Positions 40,643 to 50,064 of a DNA stretch of 64,000 bases are shown here, in pieces (position 1 is the stretch's first letter; each line of letters opens with the position of its first letter). Source of the stretch: Oscillospiraceae bacterium (GTDB lineage: Bacteria; Bacillota_A; Clostridia; Oscillospirales; Oscillospiraceae). Below the pieces are notes generated by a model. That model was not told where the DNA came from. It searched no databases and saw only the letters and a program-made list of their open reading frames with translations. The stretch covers positions 1 through 64,000 of the forward strand of contig JAFYVA010000017.1 in assembly GCA_017549325.1 (NCBI GenBank), given 5' to 3'. Both the position numbers and the translations under genes were made by a program.

Positions 40643-41713
40643 ATGTATGTTTCCACTACTTCTGCCGACCGCGACACGCTATTGCGTGCCATACGGTTTG
40701 AAAGACCGGACTATATCCCCATGACCTTTCACATCAACGCCGCCTGCTGGGATCACTACGATCAGGATTGGCTGCAGGATTTGATGGCGGAGCACCCCTT
40801 TTTGTTCCCCGATTTCCGTCCCGCGCCCACGCCGTTGACGGTGGAATATGATGCCAATGCCCGGGCAGGGGAACCCTATACCGATGATTTCGGCTGCGTG
40901 TGGCGCACGGCGATGAACGGCATCGTGGGTGCGGTAACAGAGCATCCGCTGGCGGATATGGGGAGATTTTCTGCCTACTGCCTGCCCGATCCCGAGAGCA
41001 GCAACGGACTCGGCGCTGTCGACTGGACGGCCTTTGAATCGGCGGTGGCAATGCAGAAGGCGCGGGGAGAGATGACCTACGGTGACCTGCGCCACGGCCA
41101 TACCTTCCAGCAGCTGTGCGATATCCGCGGCTATATGGATACGCTGATGGATTTGACCGACGGGGAAGAGGCGGTGCAGACGCTTTTGGAGCAGCTGTGC
41201 CAATTCAACCTCGCCCAGATCCATCACTTTTTGAAAGCCGACGTGGATATGGTGCGCATCCCCGAGGATCTGGGTATGCAAAATGGCCCCATGATCAGTC
41301 CCCAACTGTTCCGACAGTATATCAAGCCCCTCTATCAGCGGATGCTCAGTCCTGTCCGTGCAGCGGGGAAGATCATCCACATGCACTCCGACGGCGATAT
41401 CCGCACGCTGGTGGACGATATCATCGATGGCGGCGTGGATGTTATCAACTTGCAGGACTGCGTCAACGGCGTAGAGTGGATCGGCAGCAAGTTCCGTGGA
41501 AAAACCTGCGTGGATCTGGACATCGACCGCCAGAATATCACCCGCTTCGGCACACCCAAGGACATTGACGACCATATTCGCCGCTGTGTGGAGACGGTGG
41601 GCTGTCCCGAGGGCGGATTGATGATGATCTACGGGCTCTATCCCGATATCCCCGCGGAGAATGTCCGCGCCGTCATGGAGGCCATGACCCGCTATGCGGG
41701 GTTCTACCGATAG
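40643..41713 (+). CDS. Uroporphyrinogen decarboxylase (URO-D) family protein
   Basis: A 356-residue TIM-barrel protein. GAGGAG precedes ATG 40643. RDTLLRAIRFERPDYIPMTF opens the family, and RIPEDLGMQNGPMISPQLFRQYIKPLYQRM, IIHMHSDGDIRTLVDDIIDGGVDVINLQD and YGLYPDIPAENV are typical of the URO-D/MtaA-like group rather than true HemE. There are no heme genes nearby. Members often serve as corrinoid methyltransferases in demethylation of methoxylated substrates, but no corrinoid protein is adjacent. Function is therefore open. Confidence 0.82.
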   Translation: MYVSTTSADRDTLLRAIRFERPDYIPMTFHINAACWDHYDQDWLQDLMAEHPFLFPDFRPAPTPLTVEYDANARAGEPYTDDFGCVWRTAMNGIVGAVTEHPLADMGRFSAYCLPDPESSNGLGAVDWTAFESAVAMQKARGEMTYGDLRHGHTFQQLCDIRGYMDTLMDLTDGEEAVQTLLEQLCQFNLAQIHHFLKADVDMVRIPEDLGMQNGPMISPQLFRQYIKPLYQRMLSPVRAAGKIIHMHSDGDIRTLVDDIIDGGVDVINLQDCVNGVEWIGSKFRGKTCVDLDIDRQNITRFGTPKDIDDHIRRCVETVGCPEGGLMMIYGLYPDIPAENVRAVMEAMTRYAGFYR

Positions 41714-41846
41714 GCGTGCGAAGAAAATACCCCGAGCTTGATGTTTTTTCCTTTAAAGGGATATAGTGTTTGTTAAGATAAGTACGACTTTATCATTTAT
41801 AACAGAAGTTTCTTCTGGTTTGACTTTGGATTTGTATGTCCTGCCA

Positions 41847-41874
41847 TTGACCAAGGTGGAAAAAGTTGTATAAT
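41847..41874 (+). promoter_or_regulatory. Sigma-A promoter of the aromatic operon
   Basis: TTGACC (41847-41852) and TATAAT (41869-41874), 16-bp spacer, giving a leader of about 110 bases before pheA. No T-box or attenuator was recognised in it. The rest of 41714-41846 is AT-rich and holds no gene that I can support. Confidence 0.72.
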
Positions 41875-41989
41875 CAAGGTATTCAAGAGGGTGCTGTTGA
41901 GCTTGATATAGTTGCTGCAAAACGCGGTGTTTCGGATGCATTGATGCGCCCTTATTCCATACGGAAACGGCAAAACAGGAGTATGTATT

Positions 41990-43069
41990 ATGGACAGATT
42001 ACAAGAAGCCAGAAAGATCATTGATGAAGTAGATGCCGAGATGGCCGAGCTGTTCGTGCGCCGTATGAAGGCTGCAGAAGCAGTGGCCGCGTACAAGCAG
42101 GAACACGGTATGACCATTTTTGATCCCAACCGTGAGGCCGAGGTTCTGCGCAGCGGCGTCGACCGTATCGACAGTGATGAGCTGCGCGGCTATTATACTG
42201 ATTTTCTCCATGACACCATGGCCATCTCCCGCCGTTATCAGCAGAAAATTCTGCAGGGTATGAAGGTGGCTTACAGTGGTGTGGAGGGTGCCTTTGCCCA
42301 TATTGCAGCAGAAAGGCTGTTTCCCAATTCTGAGAAGGTTGCCTATCCCGATTTTAAGGCAGCCTACGATTCCGTCGTTGACGGTGTGTGCGATGCTGTT
42401 GTTCTGCCGCTGGAGAACAGCTACGCAGGCGAGGTAGGTCAGGTCACCGATCTTCTGTTCTCCGGCCCGCTGTTTGTCAACGGCACCATCGCCCTGCCTG
42501 TCACCCATGATCTGTTGGCGGTAGAGGAGGCGACACTTGATACCGTCAAAAAAGTGGTGAGCCATCCTCAGGCGTTGACCCAGTGCGACGATTTTATCCG
42601 TAAGAACGGATTTGAGCAGAGCGCCTATGAAAACACGGCGCTGGCAGCAAAATATGTGGCTGAGCTGAACGACCCCACCGTTGCGGCCATCGCCAGCGGC
42701 GAGAGTGCGGAAAAGTATGGCTTGAAAGTATTGGCTGAGAGCATCAATCATTCCCAGATCAATACTACACGTTTTGCGGTGCTGGCCCGCGCAGAGGATC
42801 GCAATATCAGCAAACAGCCGGGAGCTCACTTTATTCTGATGTTCACTGTGCCCAACGAGGCGGGCTGTCTTGCCCGCGCGCTGAACATCATTGGCTCTTA
42901 TGGCTTCAATATGCATGTTATGCGCAGCCGCCCTATGAAGGAACTGCTGTGGCAGTACTACTTCTATGTGGAAGCAGAAGGTGATATCCGCAGCTATGAC
43001 GGCAAGTGTATGTTTGAGGCACTGACGGTGTGCTGCGATAAGGTAAAGTGTGTCGGTTCGTTTGTCTGA
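41990..43069 (+). CDS. pheA: Bifunctional chorismate mutase / prephenate dehydratase (P-protein)
   Basis: A 359-residue enzyme converting chorismate to prephenate and on to phenylpyruvate. Residues 1-85 are an AroQ-type chorismate mutase (ARKIIDEVDAEMAELFVRRM); 90-265 a prephenate dehydratase (VAYSGVEGAFAHIAAERLF, VVLPLENSYAGEVGQVTDLL, INTTRFAVLAR); the C-terminus is an ACT domain (FTVPNEAGCLARALNIIGSYGFNMHVMRSRP) for phenylalanine feedback. The catalytic TRF triad and S-H-P-Q-A-L-T motif are present. First gene of the aromatic operon. Confidence 0.95.
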   Translation: MDRLQEARKIIDEVDAEMAELFVRRMKAAEAVAAYKQEHGMTIFDPNREAEVLRSGVDRIDSDELRGYYTDFLHDTMAISRRYQQKILQGMKVAYSGVEGAFAHIAAERLFPNSEKVAYPDFKAAYDSVVDGVCDAVVLPLENSYAGEVGQVTDLLFSGPLFVNGTIALPVTHDLLAVEEATLDTVKKVVSHPQALTQCDDFIRKNGFEQSAYENTALAAKYVAELNDPTVAAIASGESAEKYGLKVLAESINHSQINTTRFAVLARAEDRNISKQPGAHFILMFTVPNEAGCLARALNIIGSYGFNMHVMRSRPMKELLWQYYFYVEAEGDIRSYDGKCMFEALTVCCDKVKCVGSFV

Positions 43070-43079
43070 GGAAGAATCC

Positions 43080-44099
43080 ATGATTATCACAGTCGAATTG
43101 GGTGAAAACAGCTACCCCATCATGATTCAGCGCGGTGCACTGTACCGCGCCGATACCCATTTTGACCTGCAGCGCAAGGTGCTGCTGGTCACCGACAGCG
43201 GTGTGCCGGAGCAGTATGTCAAGGCTGTGGCTGCGCGCTGTGCCGACCCGGTAGTTGTGACCGTGCCGCAGGGTGAGGGCAGCAAACACATTCGCAATTT
43301 TGAATCCCTGTGCCGCACCATGCTGGAGCACGACTTCACCCGCACCGACTGCGTGGTGGCGGTGGGCGGCGGCATGGTCGGGGATCTGGCGGGCTTTGCC
43401 GCCGCTTCCTTCATGCGGGGCATCGATTTCTACAATGTGCCCACCACGGTGCTGGCGCAGGTGGACTCCTCCGTCGGCGGCAAGGTGGCCATCGATCTGG
43501 ACGGCATCAAAAACTGCGTGGGTGCCTTCTGTCAGCCCAAGGCGGTGCTGATCGATCCCGACGTACTGCAAACGCTGCCCAAGCGCCATGTTTCCTCCGG
43601 ACTTGCCGAGGCCCTCAAGATGGCGCTGACCTTTGACGAAGAGCTTGTCTCACTCTTGGAACAGGACGATGTCCTCGGGAATATCGACCGGATCATTGCC
43701 GCCTCTGTCCGCATTAAGGCGGCGGTCGTGCAAGAGGATGAGAAGGAACATGGACTGCGCCGCGTGCTGAACTTCGGCCACACCATCGGTCACGGCATTG
43801 AGACGGCGGCGGGACTGGACAGGCTCCATCACGGCGAATGTGTGGCGCTGGGTATGCTGCCCATGTGCAGCGATGAGCTTCGCCCCCGCGTGCAGGCTAT
43901 TTTGGAGAAACTGGGCTTGCCCACCACCTGTTCGGTGGATGCCGACGCTGTGTGGCAGGCCATCGCCCATGATAAAAAGCGTTCCGGCGATGCCATCACC
44001 GTGGTATACGCCCCGCGTGCAGGCAGCTATGACCTGAAAAAGATGTCGCTGCAGGAACTGAAGGAAACCGTCTACGGTTTTTTGAACGGAAAGGTGTAA
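43080..44099 (+). CDS. aroB: 3-Dehydroquinate synthase
   Basis: A 339-residue NAD- and zinc-dependent enzyme of the shikimate pathway. ATG 43080 fits the family N-terminus. VAVGGGMVGDLAGFAAASFMRGID is the NAD/substrate loop, PTTVLAQVDSSVGGKVAIDL the active-site strand, SGLAEALKMAL and NFGHTIGHGIE give zinc ligands (Glu, His), followed by HHGECVALG. All catalytic elements look intact. Confidence 0.95.
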   Translation: MIITVELGENSYPIMIQRGALYRADTHFDLQRKVLLVTDSGVPEQYVKAVAARCADPVVVTVPQGEGSKHIRNFESLCRTMLEHDFTRTDCVVAVGGGMVGDLAGFAAASFMRGIDFYNVPTTVLAQVDSSVGGKVAIDLDGIKNCVGAFCQPKAVLIDPDVLQTLPKRHVSSGLAEALKMALTFDEELVSLLEQDDVLGNIDRIIAASVRIKAAVVQEDEKEHGLRRVLNFGHTIGHGIETAAGLDRLHHGECVALGMLPMCSDELRPRVQAILEKLGLPTTCSVDADAVWQAIAHDKKRSGDAITVVYAPRAGSYDLKKMSLQELKETVYGFLNGKV

Positions 44100-44105
44100 G
44101 ATACC

Positions 44106-45203
44106 GTGAAGAACACATTTGGACAGTATATGGGCATTACCCTTTTTGGGGAGAGTCATGGCCCGGCCATCGGTGCTGTGCTGGATGGACTGTGCCCCGG
44201 TACGGTCATTGATGAAGAGAATATGCGCCGTATGCTGCGCCTGCGCAAGCCGCAGGGCGCCATCTCCACGACACGGCAGGAAGCGGATGAATTTGAGATC
44301 GTCAGCGGCGCGGTAAACGGCATCGCCACGGGAACGCCGCTGTGCATCCTCATTCGAAATCAGGATAAGCGCAGCGGTGACTATGCCGCCATGGAGACGC
44401 TGATGCGCCCCTCCCACGCCGATTATCCCGCGCAGTGTAAGTACCACGGCTATCAGGACAGCCGCGGCGGCGGCCACTTCTCCGGCCGCATCACGGCGGC
44501 ACTGGTGGCAGCGGGAGCCATTTGCGACAGTGCTTTGAAGAAAAATGGGATCGCCATCGGCACCCACATCTCCCGCTGCGCGGGGATTGCCGACCGCGGA
44601 TTTGAGGACTTGGGCAGCGATATTGCGCTGCTTTCCGAAGCGCAGTTCCCCGTCCTTGATAAGGTGGCAGGTGAGCGGATGCAGGCGGCCATTTTGGCGG
44701 CAAAAGGGGAGGGAGACAGCGTCGGAGGCGTGCTGGAGACGGTCATTACCGGCCTTCCCGCCGGTGTGGGTGAGCCGTGGTTTGATACCTTTGAGAGTAT
44801 GCTGGCCCATATCCTGTTCTCTGTTCCGGCGGTAAAGGGCGTGGAATTTGGCGACGGGTTTGCCCTTGCCGACATGCGCGGCAGCGAGGCCAACGATGCC
44901 CTGTGCTATGAAAACGGCACTGTGGTCACCGCCACCAATCACAGCGGTGGTATTGGTGGAGGCATTACCAACGGGATGCCCGTTGTGTTCCGTTGCGCCG
45001 TGAAGCCCACACCCTCGATTGCCAAAGAGCAGCAGACAGTGGACATCGCCGCCGGTGAGAACGCTACGCTGTCCGTCCGGGGGCGCCATGATCCTGCGAT
45101 CGTCCACCGCGCCCGTACCGTCATTGATGCGGTGACGGCCATTGCGGTCTATGATATGCTTCTGGGGCGCTACGGTACAGATTATTTTGCAAAGGAAGAA
45201 TGA
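44106..45203 (+). CDS. aroC: Chorismate synthase
   Basis: A 365-residue FMN-dependent enzyme catalysing the last shared step to chorismate. GTG 44106 is the start, supported by AAAGG upstream and the family N-terminus [67 protein letters not shown] and [21 protein letters not shown] are signature regions. Spacing to aroB is six bases. Confidence 0.95.
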   Translation: MKNTFGQYMGITLFGESHGPAIGAVLDGLCPGTVIDEENMRRMLRLRKPQGAISTTRQEADEFEIVSGAVNGIATGTPLCILIRNQDKRSGDYAAMETLMRPSHADYPAQCKYHGYQDSRGGGHFSGRITAALVAAGAICDSALKKNGIAIGTHISRCAGIADRGFEDLGSDIALLSEAQFPVLDKVAGERMQAAILAAKGEGDSVGGVLETVITGLPAGVGEPWFDTFESMLAHILFSVPAVKGVEFGDGFALADMRGSEANDALCYENGTVVTATNHSGGIGGGITNGMPVVFRCAVKPTPSIAKEQQTVDIAAGENATLSVRGRHDPAIVHRARTVIDAVTAIAVYDMLLGRYGTDYFAKEE

Positions 45204-45206
45204 ACC

Positions 45207-46439
45207 ATGCAGTACGGCTGCATCGGTGAGCATTTGACTCACAGTTTTTCAAAAATCATCCACGGCGAGCTGGCCTCGTATGACTATGAACTCCGCGAGA
45301 TCCCCATGGGGGAGCTGGACGCGTTTATGACGGCGCGGGAGTTCAGGGCCATCAACGTTACCATGCCCTATAAGCAGGCGGTGATCCCCTACCTGAAAGA
45401 GGTGGAGGCTGCCGCAGCCGCCATCGGCGCGGTGAATACCGTCGTCAACCGGGAGGGGCAGCTCTACGGGTACAATACGGATTTTGGCGGCATGGCCGCC
45501 CTGATTCGCCGCAGCGGCATCCCTCTGGAGGGGAAAAAGGTGTTGATCTTCGGCAGCGGCGGTACCTCCCATACCGCCATGGCTGTGGCCGAACATCTGG
45601 GCGCAGGCGAGGTGTACCGCGTCAGCCGCACGGGAAAGGGTGGTGCCCTTACCTACGAGGAGGTAAAGAGCGCCCATCTGGATGCCCAGATTCTTATCAA
45701 TACCACCCCTCGCGGTATGTTTTCCCGCGAGACGGGCATGGCTATCGACCCGGCACTGTTTCCCCATCTTGCAGGAGCGGTGGATGCGGTGTATAATCCT
45801 CTTCGCAGTGAGTTTGTTCTCGCGGCCCGTAAAAAGGGTGCGCGGGCTGTCGGCGGCCTCTATATGCTGGTGGCGCAGGCGGTACTGGCCTCGGAGATCT
45901 TTTTGGGTGCACCCTATCCCGAGGACACCATTGAGCGTGTCTACCGCACGATCAAATCCGGCAAGGAGAATATCGTCCTCACCGGTATGCCCGGCAGCGG
46001 CAAGTCCACGGTGGGTAAGCTGCTCTCGGAAAAGCTGGGCAGACCGTATTTCGATGTGGACGAATGTATTACGGAGAAAACGGGTAAGACCCCCGCAGAG
46101 CTTATTACGGCAGAGGGGGAGGCGGCCTTCCGCGACATCGAGTCGGAGGTGATCGGCAGCCTCGCGTCGGAAACGGGTGCCGTGATCGCCACCGGCGGCG
46201 GTGCGGTGCTCCGGGAGGAAAATGTGGATGCCCTCCGTATGAACGGAAAACTCTTCTTTTTAGATCGCCCTGTGGAACTGTTGTGTCCCACGGCGGATCG
46301 ACCCCTGTCCTCTACGAAGGAAACCATTTTCGAGCGCTATAACGAGCGATACGCCCGCTACATTTCTACAGCAGATGTTGTCATCGCCAACGAGGGTACG
46401 CCGCAGCAGGCGGCACAGTTGGTGGAAAGGAACTTTTAA
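45207..46439 (+). CDS. Shikimate dehydrogenase - shikimate kinase fusion
   Basis: A 410-residue two-domain enzyme (AroE-AroK). Residues 1-250 are AroE: YGCIGEHLTHSFSKIIHGEL, INVTMPYKQAVIPYL (catalytic Lys), GAVNTVVN, and NADP loop IFGSGGTSHTAM; the end carries the MLVAQAVLASE helix. From about 255 is AroK: Walker A GMPGSGKSTVGKLL, FDVDECI, EAAFRDIESEVI, GGGAVLREENV and the lid RPLSSTKETIFERYNERY. The lid is preceded by a somewhat divergent PVELLCPTADRPL. The fusion makes consecutive pathway steps (reduction, then phosphorylation) in one chain. Confidence 0.94.
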   Translation: MQYGCIGEHLTHSFSKIIHGELASYDYELREIPMGELDAFMTAREFRAINVTMPYKQAVIPYLKEVEAAAAAIGAVNTVVNREGQLYGYNTDFGGMAALIRRSGIPLEGKKVLIFGSGGTSHTAMAVAEHLGAGEVYRVSRTGKGGALTYEEVKSAHLDAQILINTTPRGMFSRETGMAIDPALFPHLAGAVDAVYNPLRSEFVLAARKKGARAVGGLYMLVAQAVLASEIFLGAPYPEDTIERVYRTIKSGKENIVLTGMPGSGKSTVGKLLSEKLGRPYFDVDECITEKTGKTPAELITAEGEAAFRDIESEVIGSLASETGAVIATGGGAVLREENVDALRMNGKLFFLDRPVELLCPTADRPLSSTKETIFERYNERYARYISTADVVIANEGTPQQAAQLVERNF

Positions 46440-46440
46440 C

Positions 46441-46875
46441 ATGAAGATTCTGGTGATCAATGGCCCCAATCTGAATATGCTGGGCATCCGTGAACCTGAT
46501 CTGTACGGAACGGGTACCTATGCGGCACTGTGCGAAATGATCGAGTCGTACTGTGCCCGGGAGGGGATCGAGGTATCCCTGTATCAGTCCAATCATGAGG
46601 GTGCCCTTGTTGATCGGATCCAGGAGGCCTATTACGAAGGGGTAGAGGGCATCGTCATCAATCCCGGTGCCTATACTCACACCAGTATTGCCCTGCTCGA
46701 TGCAGTGAAGGCGGTGGCGATCCCCACGGTGGAGGTGCATATCTCCAAAGTGGAGGAGCGGGAGGCGTTCCGTCAGGTCAGCTATATCCGCGAAGCCTGC
46801 GTTGCCACCATAACGGGTAAGGGATTTGACGGCTATCTTGAGGCTGTGAATGTATTGATGGAGAAAAGCGTATGA
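46441..46875 (+). CDS. aroQ: Type II 3-dehydroquinate dehydratase
   Basis: A 144-residue dodecameric-type dehydratase. ATG 46441 follows the AroEK stop directly. NGPNLNMLGIREPDLYGTGTY includes the catalytic Tyr, QSNHEGALVDRI the substrate loop, NPGAYTHTSIAL the anion site and EVHISKVEEREAFRQVSYI with the active-site His. Overlaps aroA by four bases. Confidence 0.95.
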   Translation: MKILVINGPNLNMLGIREPDLYGTGTYAALCEMIESYCAREGIEVSLYQSNHEGALVDRIQEAYYEGVEGIVINPGAYTHTSIALLDAVKAVAIPTVEVHISKVEEREAFRQVSYIREACVATITGKGFDGYLEAVNVLMEKSV

Positions 46876-48092
46876 ACATTACCATTGAACCCGGATATGC
46901 CTGCGGCTACATGATGGCGCCGGCCTCCAAGAGTATGGCGCACCGCCTGCTGATCTGTGCGGGCCTTTGCCGCGGCGTCAGCCATATCCGCTGCATGGAC
47001 TTTAATGCCGATATTTTGGCCACCATTGCCTGCCTCCGCGCCTTGGGTGCGGTGTGTGATGTGGACGGCGACACCGTCACGGTACAGGGCGTGGATATGA
47101 AGCAGGCGAAGACACAGGAGATCCTCGACTGCCATGAAAGCGGCAGTACGCTGCGCTTTTTCATCCCGCTGGCGCTTCTTGGCGGAGAGCCGGTTCGTTT
47201 CACCGGCACGGAAAAGCTCCTGTCCCGCCCCTTGGGCGTCTATGCCCAGATCTGTGCCCAACATGGGTTTACCTATGAGAAGAATCCCCACTTTTTGGAG
47301 GTTCAGGGAAAGCTGACGCCCGATACCTTCACCGTGCCCGGTGATATCAGCAGCCAGTTCATTACCGGCCTTCTGCTGGCGCTTCCTCTGCTGGAGGGGG
47401 ACAGTGTGATCACGATCACCCCGCCGGTGGAGAGCCGTGGCTACATCGACCTTACCCTGCAGGTCATGGAGATGTTCGGTGTCCGTGCCCGGTGGCAGGA
47501 CGAGACGACCCTCGTGGTCCCCGGCGGTCAGGTGTACAATGCAGCCGATGTCGATGTAGAGGGCGACTACTCCGCCGCCTCTTTCTTTGCCGCGATCAAT
47601 GCCCTTGGCGGTGATATCGGTATCGGCGGTCTGTTTCCCGACAGTTTGCAGGGAGATAAGGTCTATATGGAGCATTTCCAGAGCCTTTGCCGGGGGTGTC
47701 CCACCATCGATATCGCCAACTGCCCCGATCTGGGCCCTGTCCTGTTCTCGGTGGCTGCCGCGAAGAACGGAGGACGGTTCACCGGCACCCACCGCTTGCG
47801 GATCAAGGAGAGCGACCGCGCCGCCTCTATGGCCGAGGAGCTCTCTGCCTTCGGTACGGAGGTGCGGGTAGGGGAGAATACCGTGGAGATCATTCCCGTA
47901 GAATTCCACCGTCCCACCGTGACCCTCCGCGGTCACAATGACCACCGGATCGTGATGGCGCTGGCCGTTCTGCTGACTGTAACTGGCGGTACCATTTCCG
48001 GTGCAGAGGCTGTCAGCAAGAGCTTCCCCGACTTTTTTGAAAAGCTGCAGGCGCTGGGAATCCGGCTGCACAGCGACAGCACCGTAGACTAA
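46872..48092 (+). CDS. aroA: EPSP synthase (3-phosphoshikimate 1-carboxyvinyltransferase)
   Basis: A 406-residue enzyme. Substrate-binding motifs include APASKSMAHRLLICAGL near the N-terminus, CHESGSTLRFFIPLAL (with the usual SGS-R), PGDISSQFITGLLLALPLL, GDYSAASFFAAIN (Asp), and RIKESDRAASMAEEL with NDHRIVMALAV. The PEP-site Gly region reads GGEPVRFTG rather than the LGNAGTA segment of class I plant-type enzymes, which places it near class II. Confidence 0.94.
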   Translation: MNITIEPGYACGYMMAPASKSMAHRLLICAGLCRGVSHIRCMDFNADILATIACLRALGAVCDVDGDTVTVQGVDMKQAKTQEILDCHESGSTLRFFIPLALLGGEPVRFTGTEKLLSRPLGVYAQICAQHGFTYEKNPHFLEVQGKLTPDTFTVPGDISSQFITGLLLALPLLEGDSVITITPPVESRGYIDLTLQVMEMFGVRARWQDETTLVVPGGQVYNAADVDVEGDYSAASFFAAINALGGDIGIGGLFPDSLQGDKVYMEHFQSLCRGCPTIDIANCPDLGPVLFSVAAAKNGGRFTGTHRLRIKESDRAASMAEELSAFGTEVRVGENTVEIIPVEFHRPTVTLRGHNDHRIVMALAVLLTVTGGTISGAEAVSKSFPDFFEKLQALGIRLHSDSTVD

Positions 48093-48131
48093 CGCGCTGA
48101 CCCGTTTTCATCAGAAGGGAGGAACCCGATT

Positions 48132-49160
48132 ATGAATATGAACTTCATCAGCAAACTGCCGATCCCTCAGGAGATCAAGGCGCAGTACCCCCTTTCGGAT
48201 GAAGCGGCCGATATCAAGATCGCGCGGGATAAGGAGATCAAGCGTGTATTCTGTGGCGAAGATGCGCGCATGGTGCTGGTGATCGGCCCGTGTTCGGCTG
48301 ACCGTGAGGATGCCGTTATGGAGTATATCGGCCGTCTGCGTCTGGTGCAGGACAAGGTGGCCGACAAGCTCATCATCATTCCCCGCATCTATACCAACAA
48401 GCCCCGTACCAACGGCACCGGTTATAAGGGGATGCTTCACTCCCCCGATCCCAATGAAAAACCCAATCTCATCAAGGGTGTGATTGCCACCCGTAAGATC
48501 CATATGCGTTCGCTGGCTGAGTTCGGCCTTCCCAGTGCCGACGAGATGCTCTATCCGGAAAATCACCGCTATATCAACGATGTGCTGGCCTATGTAGCGG
48601 TGGGTGCCCGCAGTGTGGAGAATCAGCAGCACCGTCTCACCGCCAGTGGTCTCGCCATTCCCGTGGGTATGAAAAACCCCACCGGCGGCGATTTGTCCGT
48701 GATGATGAACGCCATCAATGCAGCGCAACAGAGGCACACCTTCTGCTACCGCAACTGGGAGGTGGAGAGTGCCGGAAACCCCTATACCCACGCCATTCTC
48801 CGCGGCTATGTGGACCCCGGCGGCAAGGTACACCCCAATTACCACTATGAAGATTTGATGCAGCTGATCGATCTGTATAACGCCTCCGGTCTTATCAATC
48901 CCGCTGTCATCGTGGACACCAATCACGGCAATTCCGGTAAGAAGCACCTAGAACAGATCCGTATTGCCAAAGAAGTGCTCCACAGCTGCCGCCATAATCC
49001 CGAGATCCGCAAGCTGGTGAAAGGCTTTATGATCGAGAGCTATCTGGTGGACGGCTGCCAGAAGGTGGATGGCGACGTCTTTGGACAGTCCATCACCGAT
49101 CCCTGCCTCGGTTGGGAAAAGACAGAGCGTTTGATTTATGATATCGCAGAAATGATTTAA
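48132..49160 (+). CDS. aroF: Class I 3-deoxy-7-phosphoheptulonate (DAHP) synthase
   Basis: A 342-residue AroFGH-type enzyme for the entry step, PEP plus erythrose-4-P. A GGGAGG site precedes ATG 48132. VLVIGPCSADREDAVMEYIGRL, IIIPRIYTNKPRTNGTGYKG, GLAIPVGMKNPTGGDLSVMMNAI and VIVDTNHGNSGKKHLEQ are family signatures, with metal-binding Cys, His, Glu and Asp in place. Which E. coli isoenzyme it matches in feedback control cannot be told. Last gene of the pathway operon. Confidence 0.93.
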   Translation: MNMNFISKLPIPQEIKAQYPLSDEAADIKIARDKEIKRVFCGEDARMVLVIGPCSADREDAVMEYIGRLRLVQDKVADKLIIIPRIYTNKPRTNGTGYKGMLHSPDPNEKPNLIKGVIATRKIHMRSLAEFGLPSADEMLYPENHRYINDVLAYVAVGARSVENQQHRLTASGLAIPVGMKNPTGGDLSVMMNAINAAQQRHTFCYRNWEVESAGNPYTHAILRGYVDPGGKVHPNYHYEDLMQLIDLYNASGLINPAVIVDTNHGNSGKKHLEQIRIAKEVLHSCRHNPEIRKLVKGFMIESYLVDGCQKVDGDVFGQSITDPCLGWEKTERLIYDIAEMI

Positions 49161-49182
49161 TTAGAGAAGGAGACACTTGTTT

Positions 49183-49962
49183 ATGAATTACACCAAGCAG
49201 GAAAAGTGCTATCTGGCCGCCCAGAGTCTGCTGGACAGCTGCGAGCTGTTTGCCAGTGTGTCCAAGGGAAGCAAGAAGTGCGCAGAATACGAGGCCTATT
49301 TCGTTCCCGAGACCATGTGGTATAACCGCGTGCATCTGCTCCCCGGTGCCAAGGATACACTGGCAGAGTGCATCAAGTCTGTCTCTGCCGGCGTCAAGAC
49401 GATGGAGATGCCCAATCTCATCAGCTATCTGGGCTGCGACTATAAGCGCAAGGAGATCGCCCCTCTGCTGGAGGAGGCGGGCTACATCAACCCCCTGCCC
49501 GTGCAGGCGGCCATGTTCAAGTCTCTGGAGGACTTCGCGCCTGTGGAGGATACCATCGCTGTTGAGCGCGTCCCCGCCGAGATGGTAGGCCAGTGGTCTG
49601 AGATGGTGGCCGAGGCATTCGGCAAGCCCACCGAGAAGCCCGGTATGCTGCTGCTGGCCGACCACCCCGAGTGCTATTTCCTCATGCACCGCGTGGATGG
49701 CAAGATGGTGGCCGGTATGCTGCTGTACTGCAAGAACGGCAACGCCGGTATCCACGAGGTAGGCACGCTGGAGGCCTACCGCGGCAAGGGTATCGCCAAG
49801 GCACTGCTGCTCCATGCCCTGTCCATCGCCAAGAAGCAGGGCTGCACCTGTGCTACGCTGCAGGCCTCCCCCATGGGCGTTCCCGTGTACGAGTCTCTGG
49901 GCTTTGAGGATGTGGGCACCGTCAACACCTGGCTCATCCTGCCTCCCGGCGTGGTGCTGTGA
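49183..49962 (+). CDS. GNAT-family N-acetyltransferase
   Basis: A 259-residue protein. ATG 49183 is chosen over TTG 49177 for spacing from AGAAGGAG. The C-terminal half is a GNAT fold: AGMLLYCKNGNAGIHEVGTLEAYRGKGIAKALLLHALSIAKKQGCTC (acetyl-CoA loop GKGIAKAL) and PVYESLGFEDVGTVNTWLI. The N-terminal 120 residues are a helical extension of unknown role. It is 22 bases after aroF and precedes a terminator, so it may be co-transcribed with the aromatic genes. Confidence 0.85.
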   Translation: MNYTKQEKCYLAAQSLLDSCELFASVSKGSKKCAEYEAYFVPETMWYNRVHLLPGAKDTLAECIKSVSAGVKTMEMPNLISYLGCDYKRKEIAPLLEEAGYINPLPVQAAMFKSLEDFAPVEDTIAVERVPAEMVGQWSEMVAEAFGKPTEKPGMLLLADHPECYFLMHRVDGKMVAGMLLYCKNGNAGIHEVGTLEAYRGKGIAKALLLHALSIAKKQGCTCATLQASPMGVPVYESLGFEDVGTVNTWLILPPGVVL

Positions 49963-49973
49963 TCAAGAACGAG

Positions 49974-50000
49974 AAAAGACACCCGAGAGGGTGTCTTTTT
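49974..50000 (+). terminator. Terminator after the GNAT gene
   Basis: 11-bp stem AAAAGACACCC / GGGTGTCTTTT with a GAGA loop and T tail. Confidence 0.9.
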
Positions 50001-50006
50001 TGCGTA

Positions 50007-50035
50007 TTGCCACCGTTTTTGCTATCTGGTATAAT
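50007..50035 (+). promoter_or_regulatory. Sigma-A promoter of the PLP decarboxylase gene
   Basis: TTGCCA (50007-50012) and TATAAT (50030-50035), 17-bp spacer. Confidence 0.78.
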
Positions 50036-50064
50036 CGAACCATCAATATGAGGAGGTCGCAACC

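Noticed and set aside
40643..41713. URO-D family protein as HemE of heme synthesis
   Set aside because: Sequence fits the MtaA-like branch better and no heme genes are nearby.
41753..41941. 62-codon minus-strand frame upstream of pheA
   Set aside because: No ribosome site, no recognisable motif, and it overlaps the plus-strand pheA promoter.
41875..41989. T-box or attenuator in the aromatic operon leader
   Set aside because: No specifier loop, T-box sequence or terminator/antiterminator pair could be found.
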